A stretch of 28,534 nucleotides of DNA from JBBSEX01 sp038239345 (GTDB lineage: Bacteria > Acidobacteriota > Terriglobia > Bryobacterales > Bryobacteraceae). The DNA is taken from NCBI GenBank assembly GCA_038239345.1, contig JBBSEX010000037.1, forward strand, positions 1 to 28,534. Direction: 5' to 3'. The notes under the pieces are model-generated. The model saw only the letters and a program-made list of their open reading frames with translations, had not been told where the DNA came from and searched no databases. Both the position numbers and the translations under genes were made by a program. Positions 15,498 to 23,930 of the stretch are shown here, piece after piece; position 1 is the first letter of the stretch, and each line of letters starts with the position of its first letter.

Positions 15498-17058
15498 TCC
15501 GAGAAACGAGATTCGAACGGACGACGTCGCGCCAGAAGAGGTGTCAACGAAGCAGCCACTCGCTGCAGAACCAGCAGATGCAACCGCACAAGCTGCAGAC
15601 CTGACGGAGGAGATCGAGGAGATTGGCCCAAGGAACAGACTTGAGGAATTTGCAGCAAGATTCAGGAAGCAGCCGGAATCCGCCCGCGAGCAGAAGTCTG
15701 GCGATCGACTTCGTGGTGCGGTGATTCTAGGTGCCACGGCCGTCGGTTGCCTGTTCCTGTTCTTCGGGTTGTTCACGACGACGACCGATCCATCGAAGAA
15801 GGAGCGGAAGACGCAACCGAGCTTGGGGCGAGCCGCTGGCGCCGCAACGACAGCTGAGGCCGCCAATCGGTCAACAATCCCACAGTTGAACGTGACACAG
15901 CAGCCGAACGAGGATACCGGGGAACTCACAGAAAAGGACCTATTGGGAACCATGCGGAATCGTGGGACACCGGTTCCCACCGAGAACGTGCCGAAGCCCG
16001 TCAAACCGTCCAAGCAACCAGCGCGCCCTGCGCTCAACAGCGTTGACTTCGATGACCCGGCACTTGCCGAGGCGTACCGTCGCCAAGGGTTGACGCCGCC
16101 ACCGCGCCGCACCACTGAAGTGACTGATTGGAATGCGGCGATTGCCGAATACCAAGCCAGGCAAAATGGGACGAAGGCGGTGCCGCCGACGCCGGTGGCG
16201 CCAGTATCGAATACGGCTGACGCGCTCAGAAAATCGTCGTTCGTCTATGTGCGCAGCAGTCTCGGTGGTGTGCCCAGCGGCGGCGGCCTAATTCCCACCA
16301 TCCAGCAACCGAAGCCCGCACCGTTGCTCGCACAAGGAACGAAGTTAGTTGCCCGGCTGCAGAATACAGTAAGTTCCGCCGCGAAGGTGCCCGTCGTCGC
16401 GGTGATTGAATACAACTACGAACGCGATGGAGAGATCATCGTTCCTGCTGGCACGAAGGCTTACGGGACATTATCCCAGGCAACACCGCAGGGCTGGGTG
16501 AGTCTTAAGTTCGACGCGCTTGAGTTTCCGGGTGGAAGGCAGGAGAAGATAAACGGTTCTGCCTTGAGCATGGAACAAGGTGTCCTAAAGGGTTTCGTGA
16601 ACGGCACAAACGCGGGCAAGAAGTTCCTGACGCGCACCCTAACCGGAGTCGGCACGATTGCGGCATTCGCGGTCGGCGGTCGCGGACTGGGCGGCCAAGT
16701 CGACAATTCAGTTCTCCTGCGCGAACGCCTTTCATCGAACGTTGCAATGGGCGGCGAGCAGGAACTGGCCATGTTGGCTTATCAGCAGAATATCGTTGTG
16801 ACGGTTCCAGCGAACACGCGTTTCTACCTGGTTCTGAACGAGCCGGGCGTCAACGCATCGGCGTCGCTCCCGGACACGAGCGTGCTCGCCTTCAGGTCCC
16901 CTCCGAGCACGGAAGTACAAACTGGATCCCCGTTGGCCGGGATGTCGGCGCAGGAGATGCAGGAGTTGATCTCTATCCGAAACGAAATGCGGGAGATGAA
17001 CCGGCTGATCAAAGTACAAGACAGACCGGCTGTCGTGCCCCAGGAACCAGAGAAGTAG
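15487..17058 (+). CDS. virB10: VirB10/TrbI-like channel protein
   Basis: The 523-residue product has an acidic cytoplasmic N-terminus, one transmembrane helix at ~77-97, a long Pro/Thr-rich periplasmic linker (~100-260), and the TrbI/VirB10 C-terminal beta-barrel domain (~275-455). Landmarks are LAQGTKLVARLQNTV, VIVPAGTKAYG-like strand (IIVPAGTKAYG), the antenna region around FLTRTLTGVGTIAAF, and VTVPANTRFYLVLNEPG. VirB10 spans both membranes and transmits ATPase energy to the outer pore. AAGGAGA precedes ATG 15487. A short C-terminal tail (~460-523) with MQELISIRNEMREMNRL may be a coiled coil, which is an addition to the usual fold. Confidence 0.9.
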   Translation: MASDPRNEIRTDDVAPEEVSTKQPLAAEPADATAQAADLTEEIEEIGPRNRLEEFAARFRKQPESAREQKSGDRLRGAVILGATAVGCLFLFFGLFTTTTDPSKKERKTQPSLGRAAGAATTAEAANRSTIPQLNVTQQPNEDTGELTEKDLLGTMRNRGTPVPTENVPKPVKPSKQPARPALNSVDFDDPALAEAYRRQGLTPPPRRTTEVTDWNAAIAEYQARQNGTKAVPPTPVAPVSNTADALRKSSFVYVRSSLGGVPSGGGLIPTIQQPKPAPLLAQGTKLVARLQNTVSSAAKVPVVAVIEYNYERDGEIIVPAGTKAYGTLSQATPQGWVSLKFDALEFPGGRQEKINGSALSMEQGVLKGFVNGTNAGKKFLTRTLTGVGTIAAFAVGGRGLGGQVDNSVLLRERLSSNVAMGGEQELAMLAYQQNIVVTVPANTRFYLVLNEPGVNASASLPDTSVLAFRSPPSTEVQTGSPLAGMSAQEMQELISIRNEMREMNRLIKVQDRPAVVPQEPEK

Positions 17059-17083
17059 TTCTCGGGTAAATACTCAACAAAAT

Positions 17084-17101
17084 GCGGCATTGGCCGCTTT
17101 T
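17084..17101 (+). terminator. Intrinsic-terminator-like hairpin between VirB10 and tandem-AAA genes
   Basis: GCGGC (17084-17088) and GCCGC (17093-17097) form a GC-only 5-bp stem with loop ATTG, preceded by an A tract and followed directly by TTTT. The hairpin covers the in-frame ATG at 17082, which argues that translation of the next gene starts at 17154. A short stem suggests partial termination, lowering downstream expression. Confidence 0.5.
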
Positions 17102-17153
17102 CAGCGCGAGCGGAATCAGATATTCTGAGGATGCCGACTGGAAGGCAAGGCTG

Positions 17154-19217
17154 ATGCCGCAATTTGTTTTCACGGGCCCTTGGAGTTGGCTGTCCTACAA
17201 GCTGGGCTGGCTATTCGGAGCCGGTGCGACCAAAGTCGCACGCGAGGCGCGATACCTCAAGGATAAGACCCAACATTCGACTGCGCTTGAGCGGACGGCA
17301 TGGCTGTATCGGTGTGTGGTTTCATGCGCGCTGGTCGGGGCAGAGTTTCTCGCCGCACGACTGTTTCTTGATTCGCGGCTGGATCATGTGCTCTCGTTGC
17401 CGATAGCGCTTGGCGTCCTATTTGTTCTTCCTCGCCCTCATGTTCGATGGCCCCTGATGGTAGCTCGGGCAACTGCGGTTGTGACACTGCTCGCCATCCT
17501 TGAGCGGGCACATGGTTGGGGAGCGAAGGCCTATCCGGACGCGGTCAAGCCGTGGGACAGCGCCTACTCGATAGGCTCCATCGCTTTGATGTTCGGCCTA
17601 TGGGCCTGGGTGCTATTCGCCCTGCGGCCCCGAGGGACAGTTGCGGCTGTGGTGACAGGGGGCGCGCATACGGTTTCGAATACTGTGGTGCCCTGGTCCA
17701 ATGTTCCGACAATCAGAATGCAAGATGTGGGCGGCGCGCTGAATGCGAAGACCGAAATTCTTGCAATCGCGCGAAATCGCTTCGCCAAGCAAAGGACCAC
17801 CATCGTTCGGAACGGAGTTCTCCTCTACGGCCCGCAAGGCACTGGGAAGAACCTGCTGGCCGAGGCGACGGCCGGGGAGTTCGGCGTCAGCTTCTATCAC
17901 GTGCGATGTCCGGAACTGGTTGGCCAAAACACCGGTTCCGGCGCGGAGCGAATCCGAGGAGTATTTGAAGGTGCTGCAGCAAATCGGCCCGTTGTGCTGT
18001 TTCTGGACGAAATCGACTCCATCGGTAGTCGGAAACAAGTACAGGGGCATGGCACGGACTCGGGCGGCGGAGGACGCGAGTACAACTCGCTGGTTACGCA
18101 ATTGATGCAGTCGATCGATCAGTACAGGCAGATGGACGGCCTGCTTATCGTTGCCGCTACGAATTACCTTGATGGGCTCGAACCCACGTTGATTCGCGAT
18201 GGGAGATTTGATGCGCGCGTCCGGCTCGATCTGCCGAATGAGGCGGAACGTAAGGAAATCCTCGCAGCGCAGTTGCGAACACTCCGCTGGAAGAATCATG
18301 ACTTGTCCGCAATCGCGAAACGGACGCCCGGTTGGAGCCCAGCTCGACTGAAGAGCTTGGTAGACCGCGCCGCCTTGTGTGCCCAGGGAAAGGTGATTGA
18401 GGAGCGCCACCTAATTGAGGCTCTGGAGAATACGGGCGGCCGAGACCAGGATTTGCTGGAGGCTGTGGACTGGGACGATGTCGTGCTGCCCGCCGCTGTT
18501 GCGAGCGACCTGCGCACGTTGTTGGACCTAATGAAGCCCGGGCGCGCCGAGGAGCTATCATTGCCCGCGCCGACTGGTCTGATTCTTGTCGGAGCACCGG
18601 GGACCGGCAAGACAATGATCGCAAGGCTGATCGCATCTCAAGCCAAACGCAGTTTTTACGCTGTGAGCCCGAGTGACGTGCTCGGCGGCACTGTTGGTGG
18701 ATCCGTGAAGCGGTTGACTGAAATCTTCCAACGCGCGAAGGACAACGCACCCTCCATCGTCTTCTTCGATGAGATGGACGGGTTGTTTCCCAAGTTGGGC
18801 GGTCAGGTGAGTCAACACGATGTCCAGTTGGTGGAGCAGGCGCTCATCGAGATCAGCGCTTTGAAGGCGGAGCACCAGATATTCCTCATCGGGACAACCA
18901 ACTACATTGACCGGATCGACCCGCGGATTCTCCGAGGCGGCCGGTTCAGCGAAAAGGTCGAGATTCCGGTTCCGGACCAAACGGGCTATCAGAAACTCGT
19001 GGCCCGCTATCTCGGTAAAGCACGTCTTAGTGCTGGATTGACGATCCAGGACGTGGCAGAGCGTGTAGCAGGGATGTCGCCGGCTGATCTTGAAGCCACC
19101 ATTCAATCGATGAAACGGGTCGCGATGCGCCGAATGGCGGCTGGCTCGAAGGAACTACCTCCGCTCCTGCTCGCCGATCTGGATGAGGCACTCGGCCGCG
19201 TTCAGCCCCGCTTTTAG
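17154..19217 (+). CDS. Membrane-anchored tandem AAA ATPase (CDC48/FtsH-like modules)
   Basis: The 687-residue product has an N-terminal membrane region (hydrophobic segments ~53-72, 78-93, ~104-116 and 139-157), then two classic AAA modules. D1 has DVGG (191-194), Walker A GPQGTGKN with Asn for Ser/Thr (226-233), Walker B VLFLDEID (281-288), sensor AATN and the finger motif IRDGRFD. D2 has Walker A GAPGTGKT (480-487), Walker B IVFFDEMD (535-542), GTTN and LRGGRFSEK. No protease domain follows. Double-AAA proteins of this kind unfold or extract proteins. A membrane-tethered version inside a T4SS operon suggests handling of substrates or of pilin/VirB subunits, which is inference. ATG 17154 has GGAAGG eight bases upstream and avoids the hairpin over the ATG at 17082, which would add 24 residues. 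Confidence 0.85.
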   Translation: MPQFVFTGPWSWLSYKLGWLFGAGATKVAREARYLKDKTQHSTALERTAWLYRCVVSCALVGAEFLAARLFLDSRLDHVLSLPIALGVLFVLPRPHVRWPLMVARATAVVTLLAILERAHGWGAKAYPDAVKPWDSAYSIGSIALMFGLWAWVLFALRPRGTVAAVVTGGAHTVSNTVVPWSNVPTIRMQDVGGALNAKTEILAIARNRFAKQRTTIVRNGVLLYGPQGTGKNLLAEATAGEFGVSFYHVRCPELVGQNTGSGAERIRGVFEGAAANRPVVLFLDEIDSIGSRKQVQGHGTDSGGGGREYNSLVTQLMQSIDQYRQMDGLLIVAATNYLDGLEPTLIRDGRFDARVRLDLPNEAERKEILAAQLRTLRWKNHDLSAIAKRTPGWSPARLKSLVDRAALCAQGKVIEERHLIEALENTGGRDQDLLEAVDWDDVVLPAAVASDLRTLLDLMKPGRAEELSLPAPTGLILVGAPGTGKTMIARLIASQAKRSFYAVSPSDVLGGTVGGSVKRLTEIFQRAKDNAPSIVFFDEMDGLFPKLGGQVSQHDVQLVEQALIEISALKAEHQIFLIGTTNYIDRIDPRILRGGRFSEKVEIPVPDQTGYQKLVARYLGKARLSAGLTIQDVAERVAGMSPADLEATIQSMKRVAMRRMAAGSKELPPLLLADLDEALGRVQPRF

Positions 19218-19324
19218 ACCTCCCACCCAACTCGTTTTGTGGTTCCGCAAATCCCGTGTATGTTTCTTGTGTGCTCGGGTTTCAACGCCTGAGCCGAATC
19301 CAAGAACGTTACGGGAGGTCTCTC

Positions 19325-19693
19325 ATGTTGAAACTTTCAGGAACGAACCGGCAGCGGGCGGCGACCTTGCTAATGGCCGTCCTATGTCTCATCGTCTTTG
19401 CACAGGCTGTGGCAATTGCGCAGAATCTCGGCGCCGCTCCGCAGGTGAACGTGGCCGTTCAGGGTCAGACGGGTGCGCAGCCGGAAGGCGCGTTTCTCAA
19501 CCTGGTCAACTGGATCGGCAACGTGATCGCACCGGTGGGCGCCGGGCTGGCTCTCGCTGGCGGCCTCATCGCGTATGTGGCTGGTCGCGGTTCGGGGCGA
19601 TACGTCGTCACGGCACTGGGCTGCTTGGCGGTCTCGGGCGTCACGCGACTACTCGAATTCTGGATTGCGCAGGGCGGCGGCGGTATCTCGTAA
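19325..19693 (+). CDS. VirB2/TrbC-like pilin
   Basis: The 122-residue product has a long signal peptide (cleavage likely after AVAIAQ) and a mature part with two membrane helices: NLVNWIGNVIAPVGAGLAL and the VVTALGCLAVSGVTRLLEF helix, ending in QGGGGIS. This is the size and topology of VirB2/TrbC pilins, which polymerise into the pilus and line the channel. ATG 19325 is chosen because GGGAGG (19313-19318) is six bases upstream; the frame extends upstream to 19256 without a site. The mature unit matches both halves of the protein at 20439-20894. It is preceded by a 107-base gap in which TTGTGG and TATGTT are spaced like a weak promoter. Confidence 0.75.
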   Translation: MLKLSGTNRQRAATLLMAVLCLIVFAQAVAIAQNLGAAPQVNVAVQGQTGAQPEGAFLNLVNWIGNVIAPVGAGLALAGGLIAYVAGRGSGRYVVTALGCLAVSGVTRLLEFWIAQGGGGIS

Positions 19694-19762
19694 GCACGCC
19701 GGTGATCGAACGGCGGGCTTGCCTTCGTGTGAGCCCGTCCAACCTTGTAGACGAGGAACACC

Positions 19763-20425
19763 ATGCCCACTCTCATCTACGACATCATGCGCGTCATGTT
19801 CGCGCTCACTGGGCCCGCCGCGTTCATCTGTCTGGTGAACGCCGGTATCGCCCTACGGAAAGAGGGCGGGACTGTGTTTTGGGTGGGCGGCGGTTTTTCC
19901 CGCTGGATGCTGTGGACCGTGATTTTCCTGGCTCTGGAACCGTCATTGGTCTGGTTTCAGTTCCTGGGATTCCCGGTGTTCTTCCCGCCGGGAGCGGCCA
20001 TCGGAAATGGCTGGCTATCAGGAATTGTAACGGGATTAACGACGTTCGTTACAGATTTCGTCGTGGGTAGGATGGCCCCTGTTCTCGCCGCGTTCTTTGT
20101 CATGCGCGCGGTTCTCGATACGGCCAGTGGCACTGGACCGCTGCCGTCGCTCTTAAGTGCCATGTTTTTGCTGGCCATCTCTTCGACTCATGCACTGATT
20201 GACGCCTGGACGCCGGTGGGCAATCGCTTCTCCATCGTGCTGGGCCTCGAATCGATGTGGAACTACGTGGCAAGCCGGATCTTTCCGCTCGCGGCGGGGC
20301 TGGCAATTTGCGGCGCGATTATTCAGTTTGCCTTCAACCAGCCCGGCTATCTGCGACTTGTGGCGTGCGCGGGCGGATTTCTGACGGTCAGTGCGCTGTG
20401 GCTACTGATCAACCGGATGATGTGA
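19763..20425 (+). CDS. Polytopic membrane protein of the T4SS cluster, function unknown
   Basis: The 220-residue product is hydrophobic throughout, with about five or six predicted membrane helices (for example IMRVMFALTGPAAFICLVNAG, WMLWTVIFLALEPSLVWF, LLSAMFLLAISSTHALI, IFPLAAGLAICGAII and LVACAGGFLTVSALWLLIN, each cited as a separate segment). No signal peptide or catalytic motif is seen and I do not recognise the family. GAGGAA precedes ATG 19763. Its position between two pilin-like genes suggests a role in pilin insertion or channel assembly; a second VirB6-like subunit is the alternative. Confidence 0.7.
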   Translation: MPTLIYDIMRVMFALTGPAAFICLVNAGIALRKEGGTVFWVGGGFSRWMLWTVIFLALEPSLVWFQFLGFPVFFPPGAAIGNGWLSGIVTGLTTFVTDFVVGRMAPVLAAFFVMRAVLDTASGTGPLPSLLSAMFLLAISSTHALIDAWTPVGNRFSIVLGLESMWNYVASRIFPLAAGLAICGAIIQFAFNQPGYLRLVACAGGFLTVSALWLLINRMM

Positions 20426-20438
20426 CGGGAGAAAACTC

Positions 20439-20894
20439 GTGAACTTTCTGACGGGCCTTACGAACCTGACGAACTGGCTGGGCAACGTGATCATGCCGAC
20501 GCTTGCGGGGCTGCTCTTCGTCGTCGCAGTCCTCAGAGCGGCAAGAAGTGCTCCGTTTCAGTACGCGATGTATGGCGGTTTCCTGTCGTTGATGGTTTCA
20601 GGACTTCTGCGCGGGATCGAGACGTTTTCGCGAGTGCGGGCGTGGAATGACCCAGACCAGGTTTGGGTGACGATGTTGGGACTGGTGAATTGGTCGGCAA
20701 ATGTGTTCTTGCCCGTGTACGGGGTCCTCCAGGTGGTCATGGCCATCCTTCACTATGGCGGGGCTGGATTTCGCATCTACCCAGGGGCCCCTTGGGCGCG
20801 CCACATCATCATCGCCATGGCGAGCTTTAGCGTTTCGGGTTTGCTACGCATGGCCGAGTTCTTCGTTCAACAAGGAACGGGCGGAATCAGTTAG
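20439..20894 (+). CDS. Double-unit VirB2-like pilin homologue
   Basis: The 151-residue product contains two copies of the unit found once in the pilin at 19325: LTNWLGNVIMPTLAGLLFVV ... LSLMVSGLLRGIETF in residues ~8-64, and LVNWSANVFLPVYGVLQVV ... ASFSVSGLLRMAEFFVQQGTGGIS (quoted as separate blocks) in ~82-151. Each unit is two membrane helices joined by a polar turn, so four helices are expected. Unlike the single-unit protein it has no cleavable signal peptide. The start is GTG 20439 with GGGAG upstream. A tandem-fused pilin could be a minor pilin, cap or platform subunit; that is inference. Confidence 0.75.
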   Translation: MNFLTGLTNLTNWLGNVIMPTLAGLLFVVAVLRAARSAPFQYAMYGGFLSLMVSGLLRGIETFSRVRAWNDPDQVWVTMLGLVNWSANVFLPVYGVLQVVMAILHYGGAGFRIYPGAPWARHIIIAMASFSVSGLLRMAEFFVQQGTGGIS

Positions 20895-20904
20895 GGAGGA
20901 TCAC

Positions 20905-21231
20905 ATGGCACTGGAAGTCACGCAGGTTCATCGCAACCTTCATCAGCGCGTCACGTGGCTGTATTTGGAGATCGAGGACATGTTTCTCGTCCTTGGGCTT
21001 GGGGTGCTGGCCAACTTCATCGGCCGTTTTCTTGGCCGCGAGATTTATGGCATTCCCCTCAGCTTTCTCCTGCTTTGGGTAGTACCGATCCTGGCAGTTC
21101 CCTGCCTGTGGCTTTTCAAGTATGGAAAGCCGCGAGGCTACCTGCGTGACCTGTTGATTTGGCAGATCAAGCCCCACATCTATTGCGGCCTGGAGCGGGA
21201 CCGCGAGCTGACCAAGGAGTACCTCAAGTAA
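20905..21231 (+). CDS. VirB3-like inner-membrane T4SS protein
   Basis: The 108-residue product has the VirB3 length and layout: a short polar N-terminus, two membrane helices (MFLVLGLGVLANFIGRF and SFLLLWVVPILAVPCLWLF) and a basic cytoplasmic tail (GKPRGYLRDLLIWQIKPHIY). It overlaps the VirB4 gene by one base (TAATG), and the VirB3-VirB4 pair is a constant of these operons. ATG 20905 has a full GGGAGGA site at 20894-20900. VirB3 anchors VirB4 to the inner membrane. The sequence itself is only weakly family-specific, so the call leans on context. Confidence 0.75.
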   Translation: MALEVTQVHRNLHQRVTWLYLEIEDMFLVLGLGVLANFIGRFLGREIYGIPLSFLLLWVVPILAVPCLWLFKYGKPRGYLRDLLIWQIKPHIYCGLERDRELTKEYLK

Positions 21232-23900
21232 TGCCGACTACGATGTCCGAACACAAAAAGGCGCTACACAAGCCGCCACTCTGCGAGTTGCTACCCATCC
21301 GGGACTACTTGGACGGCGTGGCGGTGCAGATGGACGGCAGTTTCGTCGCTGGCTACGAACTTGATGGGCTCAACTCCTACTATCACGACGATGAGGGCCG
21401 GAACCGATCCAAGCGGGCCTTTGAAGCGCTGGTCAGATCGTTGCCCGAGCGCTCCATGCGAATGCAGGTTCGCTTCGAAATCACCGAAGGAATCGGCGAC
21501 GTGCGAAAGCAGTATCCGCGCCTGAACCGAAGCGAGAATCCCGTGTTGCAGGAGATCGACCGGATCAGGATGCAGCGCTGGGACGAAAACGACGAGAAGG
21601 GCTTCTACCTGCGGCATGTCCTGCACGCTTACTTCATTTGGAATCCCCGCACACACCATGAGATGGCGGAGCGATTGGAGGGGAAAAAGAGGAACTGGTT
21701 CAACCTGTCCGTGGACAAGTGCATCCAACGGGGGCAAAAGGAACATGAGGATCTGCTGGCGGAGTTCTCGTCGCTGATGGCTGGTGTCGAGCAGACGCTC
21801 GCCGCGACGGGAATGCGCACTCGGCGCATGACCGACAGCGAAATGTTTGTTGAGGCGAAGAGAAGCCTGAATCCGGTGTTTGAGGACCGCGGGCCGCTCC
21901 GGCGCGGGGAACATTCGATCGACTACCGCAGCGCGCGGGAACAGATCGTCAACACCAGCATCGAAGACGAGCAGGAAGGCTACATCCAGGTTGGAGGATT
22001 TCTGTACACGTTCGTCAGCATGAAGGACCTCCCGGACGGAACGTTTCCCGGGATTCTGCGGGAACTGATGGTGCTCGATTTTCCCGTCGTGGTGAATGCA
22101 GAGGTGACGATCCCGGACCAGACCAAGGTCATCTCCGGTTTCAAGGGTCGGATGAAGAAGATGCAGGCTGCTCAAATCGATTCCCGGGGCGGCCACATGA
22201 TCAACGTGGACGCGGCTGTCGCACACTCGCAGCTCAATGACGTCTTAACGGCTGTCATCTCCTCATCGCTGAAGGTCTGCGAGTATTCGCTGGTCGTTAC
22301 CATCCGCACCTCGAAACCCGTTGCGAGCCGGTCCGACCTGGAGGAAGCGCAACGGGAACTCAACCGTCGGCGCGAGCGCGTGATTCACGCTGTGGGGCGT
22401 ATGAACGGAGCCCGCGCGATTCCTGAGTCACTGGCGCAACGCCGGCTTTTCCTGTCGAGCCTGCCCGGAATGGCTGGGCCGAATCAACGCGAGATGAGTG
22501 CGCTTACACTGCACGCGGCTGATCTACTTCCCATTGAGACACCTTGGCGCGGTACGGTGCAGTCGCCGCTCATCTTGCTTGAAACGCCGTACAGGCAGTT
22601 AATTCCCTTCTCTCCCTACGACTCCTCAATGGGCGACGCCAACATGCTGTTCATGGCCAAGTCCGGCGGCGGCAAGACCTTCATGGCCCAGATGTTTCTG
22701 CTCATGATGGCGCGTTCGAACCCGCTCATTTCGATCGTCGAGCGCGGCGACTCTTATCGGCCATTGGTCGAGCTGATGGGCGGCCGCGTAATTGAGGTGG
22801 ATCTCGAAGGTTCCGAAACACTGAACCCGTGGGATCTGCCACCCGGCGAAATCACACCCACCAAGGACAAGATCGCGTTTCTGAAGAATCTCACCCGTCA
22901 CATGATCGGCGACCTCGGGCAGGCTGACACTTCGCTGCTGGACAACATTCTCACTTCGGCAATTGCCGAGGTGTACAAACGCGCGTCGATTCGGGGGGAC
23001 AATACAACGCCCACGTACTCGGACTTGAAGGACGAGCTCGGGAACTGGAATGACGAAGAACGCATCGAACACATCCGGCAACTGGCGCAACTGGCTTCCG
23101 TGTCATTGCGGCAATGGACCGGTGAGAAGGGCGTCTACTCGAAACTCTTTGACAGACACACGACGATGCGAACAGATGCAAACTGGCTTTTCTTCAACAT
23201 CGAAGGGCTGAGTTCGGACCCTCGGCTCGAAACAGCGATGAGCATGCTGATCGCGCAGTCGATGTCCGAGCGATCTTCGGGACGTTCCGGTCAAGCGTCG
23301 ATTACGGTCCTCGACGAATGCTGGGCGCTTCTCGATTCACCCGTCCTGGCGGATTGCGTGGTTCAGTTGTTCCGCACGGCTCGCAAACGCGGGGCCAGCG
23401 TTTGGGGGATCAGCCAGACGCTCGAAGACTTTGTCGGAACCAAGCAGAAACCGAAGGAACATGGGGCCGGCATCCTCCGCAACGCGTCCGTAAAGGTCAT
23501 CGGACAGCAGCCAGGTGATGTTGCTCCGCTCATTGACCACCTGGGACTCAATGAAGTCGCGCTGAACGAGATCAAACGCTTTTCCGCACCCCACAAGGGG
23601 CGGAGTGCTGAGATTCTGCTCGTACTTGGGGAAAAGTCAGAAACAACGCAAACAGTGCGGCTCGTGCCGACCGGAGTGGACTACTGGGTAGCGACAACCT
23701 ATCCGCGGGAACGAGCGTACCGTTCCTGGTATCTGAAGGACAACACGGGACGGCCGCTCATCGACCTGTACAAGGAATTGGCCGCGCGGTTCCCTCATGG
23801 CCTCGCGGATCAGGAGTTGTCGCCCGAGGAAGCGTCGGGATTGGTGCAACGAGCGAATACGAAGCGAAATGAAGTGGCCTATGTTGCGGCCAGCGTTTAG
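21231..23900 (+). CDS. virB4: VirB4/TrbE-like ATPase of the T4SS
   Basis: The 889-residue product has the CagE/TrbE/VirB4 N-terminal domain (~1-440) and a RecA-like ATPase domain with Walker A AKSGGGKT (476-483) and Walker B ITVLDECW (D695, E696). A conserved Gln-rich strand GISQTLEDF follows, as does the C-terminal helical lid. VirB4 is the universal T4SS motor that powers pilus assembly and substrate transfer at the inner membrane. ATG 21231 overlaps the VirB3 stop and has AAGGAG at 21213-21218; a second ATG at 21243 is possible. Length is somewhat above the typical ~800 residues. This is the most confident T4SS marker in the window. Confidence 0.95.
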   Translation: MPTTMSEHKKALHKPPLCELLPIRDYLDGVAVQMDGSFVAGYELDGLNSYYHDDEGRNRSKRAFEALVRSLPERSMRMQVRFEITEGIGDVRKQYPRLNRSENPVLQEIDRIRMQRWDENDEKGFYLRHVLHAYFIWNPRTHHEMAERLEGKKRNWFNLSVDKCIQRGQKEHEDLLAEFSSLMAGVEQTLAATGMRTRRMTDSEMFVEAKRSLNPVFEDRGPLRRGEHSIDYRSAREQIVNTSIEDEQEGYIQVGGFLYTFVSMKDLPDGTFPGILRELMVLDFPVVVNAEVTIPDQTKVISGFKGRMKKMQAAQIDSRGGHMINVDAAVAHSQLNDVLTAVISSSLKVCEYSLVVTIRTSKPVASRSDLEEAQRELNRRRERVIHAVGRMNGARAIPESLAQRRLFLSSLPGMAGPNQREMSALTLHAADLLPIETPWRGTVQSPLILLETPYRQLIPFSPYDSSMGDANMLFMAKSGGGKTFMAQMFLLMMARSNPLISIVERGDSYRPLVELMGGRVIEVDLEGSETLNPWDLPPGEITPTKDKIAFLKNLTRHMIGDLGQADTSLLDNILTSAIAEVYKRASIRGDNTTPTYSDLKDELGNWNDEERIEHIRQLAQLASVSLRQWTGEKGVYSKLFDRHTTMRTDANWLFFNIEGLSSDPRLETAMSMLIAQSMSERSSGRSGQASITVLDECWALLDSPVLADCVVQLFRTARKRGASVWGISQTLEDFVGTKQKPKEHGAGILRNASVKVIGQQPGDVAPLIDHLGLNEVALNEIKRFSAPHKGRSAEILLVLGEKSETTQTVRLVPTGVDYWVATTYPRERAYRSWYLKDNTGRPLIDLYKELAARFPHGLADQELSPEEASGLVQRANTKRNEVAYVAASV

Positions 23901-23930
23901 GCCACGCAGTCGAAAGGCGGACGTGACACT

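Noticed and set aside
21291..22226. 311-codon minus-strand frame
   Set aside because: It lies wholly antisense within VirB4 and has no recognisable domain.
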